Positions 1 to 7,735 of a stretch of 40,102 bases of DNA are shown in pieces; positions within the stretch are counted from its first letter, which is position 1, and the number at the start of each line of letters is the position of its first letter. The stretch spans positions 1 to 40,102 of the forward strand of contig CAMIFA010000024.1 of assembly GCA_946221495.1 (NCBI GenBank). Direction: 5' to 3'. The position numbers and the translations under genes were made by a program. This stretch comes from an uncultured cyanobacterium (GTDB taxonomy: Bacteria > Cyanobacteriota > Cyanobacteriia > Cyanobacteriales > Chroococcidiopsidaceae). The notes under the pieces were generated by a model that worked only from the letters and a program-made list of their open reading frames with translations, did not search any database and had not been told where the DNA came from.

Positions 1-110
1 GGGACAAGGGGAGGCTCGGGGTCCCCTCTGGGGATGGAGGGGAGAGGGGACAAGGGGACAAGGGGAGGCTCGGGGTCCCCTCTGGGGATGGAGGGGAGAG
101 GGGACAAGGA
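1..110 (+). repeat. 54-bp direct repeat (two copies) built on GGGGACAA, inside the topoisomerase gene
   Basis: The unit beginning GGGACAAGGGGAGGCTCGGG at position 1 recurs from position 55, an exact period of 54 bp (18 codons). It contains the palindrome GGGGTCCCC. The unit length is a multiple of three and has no stop in the gene's frame, so it is translated. A partial third start, GGGGACAAGGAG, lies at 100-111. The same octamer motif recurs elsewhere in the window. Confidence 0.85.
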
Positions 111-1085
111 GAAGAAATTAGCTTAAGCCAAATTAAGCAAGCTGAAGAAGTAGTTTTGGAGTTTAGCCAGCGCGGGTATGTGCGGCGGGTTGGACTTAAT
201 ACTCAAAACTCAAGCAGAAAGCAAAAAGCGGACACTACGCCGGACAATGACTTAATTATTCAAACTGAAATTACTAAGACTGACCAAGATTTAGTGGTAC
301 TGACTGGAGGAGGTAAAGTTTATCCAGTTAAAGTGAGTGATATTCCGCCAACGACTGGACGTAATGAACGACGCGGCACACCCTTGGTAAGTTTGTTACC
401 TAATGCTGCATCTAGTGCAATGGAAAGTGTAGTATCTCACTTTTTCCTGCCCACCGATTTAGAAGCAGCTGCTGGGATTATTTTATTAACAAAGATGGGA
501 CGAATTAAGCGTTTGTCTCTTGCAGAAGTAGTTAGTCTAACTAATCGCGGTTTGACAGTAATTAAATTTAAGGATGATGACCAGCTGTTGTCTGCTCAAA
601 TAACTCAACCAAATCAAGACTTAGTTTTAGCGACTAGTGGAGGACGACTACTGCGCTTTCAAGTAAATGATCAGCAACTGCCGATTCTCGGTCGCACAGC
701 TGTCGGTTTACAAGCGTTACGCCTGAGAAAGCAGGAACGCATGATTGGCTGTGTGAGTATAAGTAAGTTAAATCAAAATTTGTTGTTAATTTCACAGCTA
801 GGATATGCTAAACGCCTTCCTGCTAGTGGATTACGTCGGGGTAATCGCGGCGATATTGGCACTCAGGCACTATCCTTTACTACCAAGTCAGATACTTTAG
901 CGGGGATGGTAGTGGCGGAGGCAGATGCTGAAGTAGCAATTGTAACGAATACACAGCGAGTATTGCGTTTAGCTGCTGATTCAGTGTCTTTATTAGGCAA
1001 AGATGGCACAGGCGATCGCTTGACTGCACTTAAACCAGACGAGAAAATTATCTCTGTTACTCCCCTAGCATCAACATTGACCTAG
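1..1085 (+). CDS. gyrA: DNA gyrase/topoisomerase IV subunit A, C-terminal part (5' end outside window)
   Basis: The reading frame is open from the left edge, so this is the 3' part of a longer gene. The C-terminal ~300 residues match the six-bladed beta-pinwheel of GyrA/ParC, with repeating blade motifs such as VVLTGGGKVYPVKVSDIP, GIILLTKMGRIKRLSL and LLLISQLGYAKRLP. In the holoenzyme this domain binds and wraps DNA beside the cleavage core. Two features are odd. First, about 36 codons at 1-110, just before the pinwheel, come from a 54-bp repeat rich in GGGGACAA and translate as a Gly/Arg/Asp/Glu-rich linker. Second, the canonical GyrA box (QRRGGKG) is not visible in blade 1, where the sequence reads SSRKQKADTT. 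The protein could therefore be a ParC-like or diverged gyrase A subunit. Family assignment is firm; gyrA versus parC is not. Confidence 0.85.
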   Translation, partial: DKGRLGVPSGDGGERGQGDKGRLGVPSGDGGERGQGEEISLSQIKQAEEVVLEFSQRGYVRRVGLNTQNSSRKQKADTTPDNDLIIQTEITKTDQDLVVLTGGGKVYPVKVSDIPPTTGRNERRGTPLVSLLPNAASSAMESVVSHFFLPTDLEAAAGIILLTKMGRIKRLSLAEVVSLTNRGLTVIKFKDDDQLLSAQITQPNQDLVLATSGGRLLRFQVNDQQLPILGRTAVGLQALRLRKQERMIGCVSISKLNQNLLLISQLGYAKRLPASGLRRGNRGDIGTQALSFTTKSDTLAGMVVAEADAEVAIVTNTQRVLRLAADSVSLLGKDGTGDRLTALKPDEKIISVTPLASTLT

Positions 1086-1140
1086 TCCAGCTGCATTGAT
1101 GTCTCTACGGAAAAGTTGGTTTGGTAGCAAATTACCGCAG

Positions 1141-2397
1141 TTAAGTTTGGACATGAACAGGTAAAACACCAAAAGCAATTAACCGCATTGGCAAGTCACG
1201 TAAAATCGGTACGCGCAACAAAGCTGGCGGCTTAAATAGCTGATCTGAGTTGAGAACACGCGCAAATATTCGCTGCTGGACTAAGGACTGAAATGCCTGG
1301 ATAATTCGTGTCGGGAACTCACGCTGGCGTTGCACTTTGGCTAAATCGCGCACCTCCACTTTGCCAGATCGTAGCGGTTTACTAAGTACATTCGCTGCTA
1401 CAACAGCATCTTGAATCGCGTAGTTAATCCCAACGCCACCAACTGGAGACATTACGTGGGCGGCATCGCCAATCAGTAGCAGTCCAGGACGATACCAGCG
1501 CTTGAGCCGACTAGACTCGACAGAGAGAAACGCTACTTGAGACCAATCTTTGAGATGTTGGACGCGATCGCGCAACTGAGGCACTAACTCGGAGATCGAC
1601 TGCCGTAACATCTCCAACCCAGCAGCCCGAATTTGGTGGTAGCCGCCTTTGGGGATGACGTAGGCAATTTGCCAAGAATCAGAGCGCTCAAGCATTACCA
1701 CGATCTGACCGCGACCAATACGTCCTATCCCACCCGCAGAATCTGCTAATTTTCGGGGTAGGCGAAACCACAATACATCCATTGGTGGCGAGGTGACTAC
1801 AGCTTCAAAACCAGCCAGTTGCCGTAGGCGCGAGTGACGACCATCTGCACCAATAGTAAGTTCTGCTCTAACTTCGTGCCAGCCGCCATGTCCCCGATAA
1901 CGGACACCACAAATTACTCCGTTTTCCTCAATTAGCTCTTGCACGTTCGCCCCTAGCACCAATTGAAAGTTTGGATAACGTTTTGCTTCTTCTGTAATAA
2001 ACTCCAAAAAGCGTAGTTGGGGCAGCATCATAATGTATGGATACCGCGTTTTTAACTGACTAAAGTCAGCAAGAGTCATAGACTCTTCCTCAGTCTTGAT
2101 CGTAATCTGGCGCATCTTAGCGTGGGGCAGCTGCAACAAGCGGTCAGCTAATCCCAGTTCATCCATAATTTCCATAACCGATGGATGAATCGTGTCACCT
2201 CGAAAGTCGCGGTCAAAGTCTTTGTGCGCTTCTAGTAAAATTACCGGGATGCCTTGACGTGCCAGGAGGAGCGCCAAGACAGCTCCCCCAGGACCGCTCC
2301 CAACAATACAGCACTGTGTTTGCTGCATATCCTGAATCTCATGAGGAAGGTCTAGCGCTTTCTGGGAGGAGGGAGTTGGAGTTACGTTCATAGCCAT
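1141..2397 (-). CDS. FAD-dependent monooxygenase, UbiH/PHBH-like
   Basis: This 418-residue flavoprotein is of the aromatic-ring hydroxylase type. The dinucleotide-binding motif IVGSGPGG is at residues 31-38, the ADG motif (TIGADGRHSRLR) lies in mid-protein, and the second FAD-binding motif LLIGDAAHVMSPVGG is towards the C-terminus. Together these identify group A flavin monooxygenases, which use NAD(P)H and O2 to hydroxylate aromatic or quinone-like substrates. The substrate cannot be read from sequence. The first ATG (2397) is preferred over the ATG two codons later because AAGGAG lies 8 nt upstream of it. The gene converges on the topoisomerase gene and diverges from the ABC ATPase gene, so it is probably transcribed alone. 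Confidence 0.85.
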   Translation of the reverse strand: MAMNVTPTPSSQKALDLPHEIQDMQQTQCCIVGSGPGGAVLALLLARQGIPVILLEAHKDFDRDFRGDTIHPSVMEIMDELGLADRLLQLPHAKMRQITIKTEEESMTLADFSQLKTRYPYIMMLPQLRFLEFITEEAKRYPNFQLVLGANVQELIEENGVICGVRYRGHGGWHEVRAELTIGADGRHSRLRQLAGFEAVVTSPPMDVLWFRLPRKLADSAGGIGRIGRGQIVVMLERSDSWQIAYVIPKGGYHQIRAAGLEMLRQSISELVPQLRDRVQHLKDWSQVAFLSVESSRLKRWYRPGLLLIGDAAHVMSPVGGVGINYAIQDAVVAANVLSKPLRSGKVEVRDLAKVQRQREFPTRIIQAFQSLVQQRIFARVLNSDQLFKPPALLRVPILRDLPMRLIAFGVLPVHVQT

Positions 2398-2605
2398 AGA
2401 AAGAACTCCTTATGGACTTAATATTTAAAAATTTGTACTTCGCTGCTATCTCAATTTTTACTTGCTTATGGTATATAGGTTACATCCTACAGAATGAGCT
2501 GCAAAATTGAAAGGTAGTCGCATCTACCACAACAGAGATGGAGTTGGTTTGGTAGAAACTTATAAAAAGTCAAGTAAGCTGAAACTGTAGTAGAAATTGA
2601 CAATT

Positions 2606-3916
2606 GTGGCGCAGGTTGTTCTTGAAAACGTCTATAAAAGCTTTCCCTCTGCTTTTAAGGGTGAAGTTGTACCAATAGCAGCACAACCTCTCCTCACACC
2701 AGGGAATGAAGCATTATCTGATAAAAGTGAGTCAGCTGCTCACCGCCCGGATCGCGTTAATGTCTTGCGGCGGATTAATCTGACTGTGGAAGATGGGGAG
2801 TTTATGGTACTGGTGGGACCTTCTGGCTGTGGTAAAAGTACCCTTCTGAGGTTAATTGCTGGACTGGAAACAATGACTGGTGGAAATATTTGGGTAGGTG
2901 ATGCGCTTGTAAATAATTTACCTCCCAAAGCCCGAGACATCGCTATGGTGTTTCAGAATTACGCTCTTTATCCGCACATGACGGTTTATGACAACTTGGC
3001 GTTTGGACTGCGACGCACAGGAAGAGGACAAGGAGCAAAGGGGACAAGGGGACAAGGGGACATCGCTGCTCAGTTGGAAAATATGTTGGTGGGGATGACG
3101 CGATCGCTGCCGAAAAAGCTGCGCTACATGACGGCGCGAGAACGAGCAGTTGATCAACAGGTGCGGAATGTTGCTCAATTATTGCAAATCGAAGCGCTCT
3201 TGAAACGCTTACCAAAACAGCTTTCTGGCGGACAAAAGCAGCGTGTCGCCTTGGGACGGGCGATCGCGCGTAATCCGCAAGTTTTTTTGATGGATGAACC
3301 GCTTTCTAACTTAGATGCCAAACTGCGAGCTGAAACCCGCGCTCAAATTGTTAAACTGCAACGCCAGCTAGAAACAACTACAATTTACGTTACTCACGAC
3401 CAAACCGAAGCAATGACAATGGGCGATCGCATAGCGGTGATGAATAACGGTCAGTTGCAGCAGGTAGCTCGCCCTTTAGAACTTTACAACCGTCCCGCAA
3501 CTCGTTTTGTCGCCGAATTCATTGGCTCCCCGCCGATGAACTTCCTCACAGTCCAGTTTGATGCTCCTTTGTCGATCACCCATCCCCTATTCCAACTCAC
3601 GCTTCCAGATATCTGGGCAACGGCTCTGCGAAAATATGACAAACAAACTTTAACTTTAGGTATTCGACCAGAACATCTCAGCTTAAGTGTTGCTGCCAGC
3701 CAAAATTTACCTGTTCAAGTAGACCTTGTAGAAGCCTTGGGCAATGAAACTTATCTCTCAGTTAGTCCAGCTGGGTCAAATTCGACTGCAACTGCTTCCC
3801 TGCAAGCAAGAATTGCCCCTGACTCTGTTGTGCGTATTGGTGAGCAATTGTGGCTAGCGCTAGAGAAGGACAAAATTCATTTCTTTGACCCTGAAACTAA
3901 TTTAGCGATTTGGTAG
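2606..3916 (+). CDS. ABC transporter ATP-binding protein, UgpC/MalK (CUT1) type
   Basis: This is the ATPase of a sugar or glycerol-3-phosphate importer family, which sits on the cytoplasmic side and energises a separate permease pair. Visible motifs are Walker A GPSGCGKST (about residues 71-79), the Q-loop MVFQNYALYPHMTVYDNLAFGLRR, signature LSGGQKQRVALGRA (about 206), Walker B VFLMDEPLSNLD, the H-switch VTHDQ, and a C-terminal TOBE/MOP-like regulatory domain. GTG at 2606 is preferred because MAQVVLENVYKSF is the usual family N-terminus; TTG at 2597 is an alternative. Two inserts are unusual: about 35 residues after VYKSF, and about 45 residues after FGLRR that begin with a translated GGGGACAA repeat. 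No permease or binding-protein gene is adjacent, so the partners are elsewhere. Confidence 0.9.
   Translation: MAQVVLENVYKSFPSAFKGEVVPIAAQPLLTPGNEALSDKSESAAHRPDRVNVLRRINLTVEDGEFMVLVGPSGCGKSTLLRLIAGLETMTGGNIWVGDALVNNLPPKARDIAMVFQNYALYPHMTVYDNLAFGLRRTGRGQGAKGTRGQGDIAAQLENMLVGMTRSLPKKLRYMTARERAVDQQVRNVAQLLQIEALLKRLPKQLSGGQKQRVALGRAIARNPQVFLMDEPLSNLDAKLRAETRAQIVKLQRQLETTTIYVTHDQTEAMTMGDRIAVMNNGQLQQVARPLELYNRPATRFVAEFIGSPPMNFLTVQFDAPLSITHPLFQLTLPDIWATALRKYDKQTLTLGIRPEHLSLSVAASQNLPVQVDLVEALGNETYLSVSPAGSNSTATASLQARIAPDSVVRIGEQLWLALEKDKIHFFDPETNLAIW
3021..3062 (+). repeat. GGGGACAA octamer repeat inside ABC ATPase gene
   Basis: About three tandem octamers (AAGGGGACAAGGGGACAA and flanks) are read in frame as RGQGAKGTRGQGD. 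The insert lies in the helical subdomain between the Q-loop and the signature motif. It is the same motif as the repeat in the topoisomerase gene. Confidence 0.8.
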
Positions 3917-4171
3917 TAATTCACTTGAGGAAATTTTACAAAAAAAGAAGACAGGATATGTGAATGTTTTTTGTCTCCTTATCTCCTGTTATTAGTTTTA
4001 AGCACCATGATTTATAGAGAAAATAAAGGCTGCATTACACTGTAATTGCTACAGAGTCTTTATTGAAACCCTGTTTCTAAACATGAAGTCTCTCCTGTCT
4101 TCTGTCTCCTTTCATTTAGTTTCTGCCTGTGCTTCTCTTACTTTAGGTAGAGATGCCTAAGAGCTATCTAC

Positions 4172-4202
4172 GTTACATTTATTTACATAAAGCAGTTACA
4201 TT
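4172..4202 (+). promoter_or_regulatory. HLR1-like box upstream of first hli gene
   Basis: GTTACATT-TA-TTTACATA at 4172-4189 fits the published HLR1 pattern of two (G/T)TTACA(T/A)(T/A) half-sites separated by 2 nt. A third half-site, GTTACATT, follows at 4195-4202. HLR1 is known as the binding element of RpaB in high-light-inducible promoters. The distance to the hli ATG (4237) suits a promoter position. Binding itself is inferred. Confidence 0.7.
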
Positions 4203-4236
4203 AGTTAACAAAGTTAACTCAGCAAGAGAGACAACC

Positions 4237-4416
4237 ATGCAAGACACCACAAAAATTACTCCTCCCGTAATGGATGATCGCAATGCTTGGCGCTGGGGCT
4301 TTACTCCTCAAGCTGAACTTTGGAATGGTCGTTTAGCAGCAATTGGTTTTTTAGCTGCCGCTTTAATTGAAATTTTCTCTGGTGAAGGCTTCCTGCACTT
4401 CTGGGGCATTCTGTAA
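4237..4416 (+). CDS. hli: High-light-inducible protein (single-helix CAB/ELIP/HLIP family)
   Basis: This 59-residue protein has one membrane helix with the chlorophyll-binding signature ExxNxR (AELWNGRLAAIGFLAAALIE). HLIPs sit in thylakoids, bind chlorophyll and carotenoid, and protect nascent or damaged photosystem II under excess light. The ATG at 4237 is chosen over an in-frame ATG at 4153 because the upstream part lies in the promoter region and is not HLIP-like, and AGAGAG precedes 4237. It is a tandem paralogue of the gene at 4632. An HLR1-like box upstream and a terminator at 4461 suggest a separate high-light-responsive transcript. Confidence 0.93.
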   Translation: MQDTTKITPPVMDDRNAWRWGFTPQAELWNGRLAAIGFLAAALIEIFSGEGFLHFWGIL

Positions 4417-4460
4417 GTAATAAAGCCCTTCCAAGTCAGCTTCTATCAAATACTTGTTTT

Positions 4461-4495
4461 AAGTGGGAGTTCTTAACACTCCCACTTTATTTTTG
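4461..4495 (+). terminator. Rho-independent terminator after first hli gene
   Basis: A perfect 10-bp stem, AAGTGGGAGT / ACTCCCACTT (4461-4470 with 4478-4487), is followed by TATTTTTG. It lies about 45 nt downstream of the first hli stop codon and separates the two hli genes. Confidence 0.85.
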
Positions 4496-4572
4496 TGGCT
4501 TTATGTTTGATTTTAGATAGACTTGAAATCAAAAATAATCAAGGCATCAGTATTGCACATTAGTAAATATTT

Positions 4573-4612
4573 GTTATATTAATTTACATAAATGAATATA
4601 CACAGTTACATA
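4573..4612 (+). promoter_or_regulatory. HLR1-like box upstream of second hli gene
   Basis: GTTATATT-AA-TTTACATA (4573-4590) matches the HLR1 two-half-site pattern with one mismatch. A further half-site, GTTACATA, lies at 4605-4612. The arrangement copies that of the first hli gene, so the promoter seems to have been duplicated along with the gene. Confidence 0.6.
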
Positions 4613-4631
4613 TTTAAGGTTGGAAGTGCAG

Positions 4632-4820
4632 ATGCAGGACACAACAAAATTTACAACAGTTACAACCCCAATCATCAATGATCGCAATGCTTGGCGTTGG
4701 GGCTTCACTCCGCAAGCGGAAATTTGGAACGGTCGTTTTGCAATGCTGGGTTTTGTAGCCGCCGCTCTAATTGAAGTTTTTTCTGGTCAAGGTTTTCTCC
4801 ATTTCTGGGGCATTCTGTAG
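4632..4820 (+). CDS. hli: High-light-inducible protein, tandem paralogue
   Basis: This 62-residue HLIP has the same core as the preceding gene (DRNAWRWGFTPQAE, then ExxNxR in EIWNGRFAMLGF) and the same C-terminus, FLHFWGIL. One membrane helix and the chlorophyll-binding Glu, Asn and Arg are present. The ATG at 4632 is preceded by GGAAG about 8 nt upstream; an in-frame TTG at 4620 is less likely. The N-terminus differs from the first copy, which suggests either different partners or simple drift. A terminator follows at 4851. Confidence 0.93.
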   Translation: MQDTTKFTTVTTPIINDRNAWRWGFTPQAEIWNGRFAMLGFVAAALIEVFSGQGFLHFWGIL

Positions 4821-4850
4821 TAGTGATCCAAGTTACTAAAATTAATTATT

Positions 4851-4885
4851 CCCTCACTAACTCGCTCAAGTTAGTGGGGGCTTTT
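4851..4885 (+). terminator. Rho-independent terminator after second hli gene
   Basis: An 11-bp stem, CCCTCACTAAC / GTTAGTGGGGG (one T-G wobble), at 4851-4861 and 4870-4880 is followed by CTTTT. It lies about 30 nt past the stop codon. Confidence 0.85.
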
Positions 4886-5204
4886 CATAAGTATTGAGTG
4901 AATCCAAAGTTAGTAGTCAATAGTTATTAGTATTTATTAGGTTCATACTTCAGCCCAGAGTTAAGTGGCTCAATACTACTGATAATTACCCAAATCTTTA
5001 TGTCTCTCGTGGCTAGAGTTTAGCTAATGACTCGCGCTTGGCGCGTTTGCACAGATAAGAATATAAACTAAAAAAGCTTGAGAGTATGTAATGCAGCATG
5101 AGTGTAAACAAGCTGCATTGAAAAATTGAAGAAATTAACTAGCGGCTCAAACTTTTCACCAAAAGCTAAGAGCAGACAATTTTGTAAAGATATAAGGTAG
5201 CTTG
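4886..5204. other. Intergenic region upstream of aldo/keto reductase
   Basis: There is no convincing ORF here. A short AGTCAATAGTTATTAGT-type repeat lies near 4908-4940, similar to tracts at 14241-14303 and 36181-36212. A candidate ribosome-binding site (AAGG) lies just before the ATG at 5205. I see no clear promoter motif. Confidence 0.5.
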
Positions 5205-6149
5205 ATGGAAATTAATTTAGGGCGTAGTGGTTCAACTGTTAGCCCCCTTTGTATTGGCACTTGGGCTTGGGGCGATAAAATCTTTTGGAGCTACGGTAGC
5301 GACTACGGCTTTGAGCAACTACGAGAAGCTTTTAAGGTGGCAATGGATGTGGGAACTACCTTCTTTGACACAGCTGAAATTTATGGGTTTGGGCTTTCTG
5401 AGGAATTATTAGGGCAATTTATGCACCAAAGTAATCGCCCGATCCAAATCGCCACAAAATTTGGTCCCGCTCCTTGGAGGTTTACAGCTCAATCAATTTC
5501 TGATGCTTTAACAGCCAGCCTCAGACGCTTAAGAGTAGAGCAAGTAGCACTCTACCAAGTCCATTGGCCCTTCACCTTTTTGATCAGCCAAGAAACATTA
5601 ATGAATGCGTTTGCAGATGAAGTGCAACGAGGCAGAATTGCAGCTGTAGGTGTTAGCAACTACTCCGCAAGCGAAATGCGAACAGCGCATGAGTTGTTAG
5701 CGGCGCGGGGAGTACCTTTAGCTACAAATCAGGTACGCTATTCTTTAATTACTCGTCAAATTGAAAGTAACGGTATTTTTGATACTGCTCGCGAACTAGG
5801 TGTTACGGTTTTGGCTTATAGTCCTTTAGCTCAGGGCTTGCTAACTGGCAAATACACAGCTGATAATTCTCATCCTACTGGGGCGCGTCGGTTTGACACA
5901 CGCTTTAGTAAACAAGGTTTAGAGAAACTTGAGCCAGTAATCTCTTTACTACGGCAAATAGGGGAAATACACGATCGCACCCCCGCGCAAGTCGCTCTTA
6001 ATTGGTTAATTGCTCAAGGTAATGTTGTCGCGATCGCCGGAGCAAAAACGCCTGAGCAAGTGCAGCAAAATGCTGGTGCTTTGGGTTGGAAATTGAGTGA
6101 GCAGGAAATTACCCAGCTCGATCAAATTAGTCGCCCTTGGCAGAAATAA
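5205..6149 (+). CDS. Aldo/keto reductase family oxidoreductase
   Basis: This 314-residue (beta/alpha)8-barrel protein uses NADPH to reduce aldehydes or ketones. The catalytic tetrad is readable: Asp and Tyr in FFDTAEIYGFGLSEELLG, Lys in IATKFGPAP, and His in YQVHWPF. The C-terminal NADP-binding segment AIAGAKTPEQVQQNAGALGW is present. ATG at 5205 is used because AAGG is upstream; a TTG one codon earlier is possible. Substrate is unknown. The gene converges on the helicase gene and shares a terminator with it. Confidence 0.9.
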   Translation: MEINLGRSGSTVSPLCIGTWAWGDKIFWSYGSDYGFEQLREAFKVAMDVGTTFFDTAEIYGFGLSEELLGQFMHQSNRPIQIATKFGPAPWRFTAQSISDALTASLRRLRVEQVALYQVHWPFTFLISQETLMNAFADEVQRGRIAAVGVSNYSASEMRTAHELLAARGVPLATNQVRYSLITRQIESNGIFDTARELGVTVLAYSPLAQGLLTGKYTADNSHPTGARRFDTRFSKQGLEKLEPVISLLRQIGEIHDRTPAQVALNWLIAQGNVVAIAGAKTPEQVQQNAGALGWKLSEQEITQLDQISRPWQK

Positions 6150-6152
6150 AGT

Positions 6153-6208
6153 AAACCGTCAATGTGTTCGTTGATTACTCTTAAATCAACACTCATCGAC
6201 GGTTTTTT
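6153..6208. terminator. Probable bidirectional terminator between convergent genes
   Basis: AAACCGTC (6153-6160) pairs with GACGGTTT (6198-6205). An inner, partly mismatched stem involves GTTGATT and AATCAAC. A T run follows on the plus strand and an A-rich flank precedes it. It sits between the aldo/keto reductase and the helicase, which converge. Confidence 0.75.
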
Positions 6209-6249
6209 ACTTATCCTCAAGTGTTAGCTTGAGTCAGCAGCGCTACTAC

Positions 6250-7641
6250 CTAGCTATTCTTCGATACAGAAGTCTGCTGAGAACGCTTGATCAAAATCGG
6301 CTTCGGAGTAGAGGATTTTTCTTCCTCCTGCGCTTCTGTTTGCATCCAGGCTGGACGAGTTTTGTCATAAGCCATTTGCAAAGCCGCCGCCGCGATCGCA
6401 TGAGCATCATATTCTTCACTTAGTTCTCGCACAATTGGCAAGAAAGAAGCTAGACGCTCTCCGGCTAAAATCTCTCGTACCTGAACTTGCAGTTTCTCTA
6501 TGTGACGTGCTTCGATTTGCGCCCTAGTTGGAATAGAAATAACTTTCCAGTTTTGGCGGACATGACGTTCAATTTGCTGCTGCTTGCGCCGCTCAAACGC
6601 TTGTACTAAAGAGATTGCCGTGCCTTCGTTACCAGCGCGACCTGTACGACCGATGCGATGGACATAAGTTTCAACGCTATCTGGCAAGTCGTAGTTGATT
6701 ACATGAGTTAGCTGATCAACATCCAAACCTCGCGCTGCGATATCTGTCGCAATTACCCAACGCACTTGCTTATTGCGGAACCTTAATAACAAACGCTCTC
6801 GTGCTTGCTGAGTTAAGTCACCGTGATATTCATCGGCACTATGACCAGCCGATTGCAACAAATTGGTAAGTTCAGCTGCTGTGCGTCTGGTGCGGACAAA
6901 AATTAGCGCTGATTCTGGATCTTCAAGTTCCAAAATTGGCAGCAGAGCCTTAGCTTTGGTCATGTGGCGCGGGACGATGTAAGCCACTTGATTAATCTTC
7001 GTCGGCGCTGCTTTTGGTTGCTCTACTCTTACAGTTACAGGCGATCGCAAAAATCTGGCGATCAAATGACGAATTGATGGCGGCATTGTTGCCGAGAATA
7101 AAGCCGTTTGGCGTTCAGATGGTGCGGAGGAGAGAATTTTCTCCACATCATCAATAAAGCCCATGCTCAACATTTCATCGGCTTCATCTAATACCAGCCA
7201 CTTAACTTGATCCAGCTTCAGACTACCGCGATCGAGTAAATCTATTACTCGTCCTGGGGTTCCTACGACAATTTGACTGCCACGCTTGAGTTGCAGAATC
7301 TGCCGATCAATTGCTTGACCGCCATAAATTGCTAAAACTCTTACGTCTTGTTTGCCAACAAAGCTTTCAATCGCGGCGCTAACTTGGACGGCTAATTCCC
7401 TAGTTGGGGTTAAAACCAAAGCTTGTACTGCTTTTTGACTAGCATCAATTTGCTCTAGGATTGGCAATGAAAATGCTGCTGTTTTGCCCGTTCCTGTTTG
7501 CGATTGTCCAACCATGTCCCGACCAGCTAGTAACTGCGGGATTGCTTGAGCTTGGATATTTGTAGGTGCTGTGAAACCTAAGTTTTCTAATTGACGAACA
7601 CGAGGTTCCGAAAGACCCAAACTTTCAAATGAAAGATCCAT
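6250..7641 (-). CDS. DEAD-box ATP-dependent RNA helicase
   Basis: This 463-residue helicase unwinds structured RNA in translation, ribosome assembly or RNA decay. Motifs in order are the Q motif GFTAPTNIQAQAIP (23-35), motif I SQTGTGKT (47-54), PTRELA (79-84), DEAD (152-155), SAT (183-185), and motif VI HRIGRTGR. The organisation resembles the cyanobacterial CrhR/DeaD group, whose best-known member is cold- and redox-regulated, but I cannot separate CrhR from RhlE-type helicases by eye. AGGAG lies about 8 nt before the ATG. It follows rimO on the same strand after about 95 bp, so co-transcription is possible. Confidence 0.92.
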   Translation of the reverse strand: MDLSFESLGLSEPRVRQLENLGFTAPTNIQAQAIPQLLAGRDMVGQSQTGTGKTAAFSLPILEQIDASQKAVQALVLTPTRELAVQVSAAIESFVGKQDVRVLAIYGGQAIDRQILQLKRGSQIVVGTPGRVIDLLDRGSLKLDQVKWLVLDEADEMLSMGFIDDVEKILSSAPSERQTALFSATMPPSIRHLIARFLRSPVTVRVEQPKAAPTKINQVAYIVPRHMTKAKALLPILELEDPESALIFVRTRRTAAELTNLLQSAGHSADEYHGDLTQQARERLLLRFRNKQVRWVIATDIAARGLDVDQLTHVINYDLPDSVETYVHRIGRTGRAGNEGTAISLVQAFERRKQQQIERHVRQNWKVISIPTRAQIEARHIEKLQVQVREILAGERLASFLPIVRELSEEYDAHAIAAAALQMAYDKTRPAWMQTEAQEEEKSSTPKPILIKRSQQTSVSKNS

Positions 7642-7735
7642 TTAATCTCCTATAAGTGTTTTTGTTGCTTTTGCATTTAGTTATTAGCTATAAGGAAGCA
7701 GCGACGTGATAGCCTTTGCACTATTACTGCTATTT

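Noticed and set aside
4153..4236. N-terminal extension of the first hli gene
   Set aside because: It would place 28 residues over the HLR1-like box; the paralogue and family start at the internal ATG.
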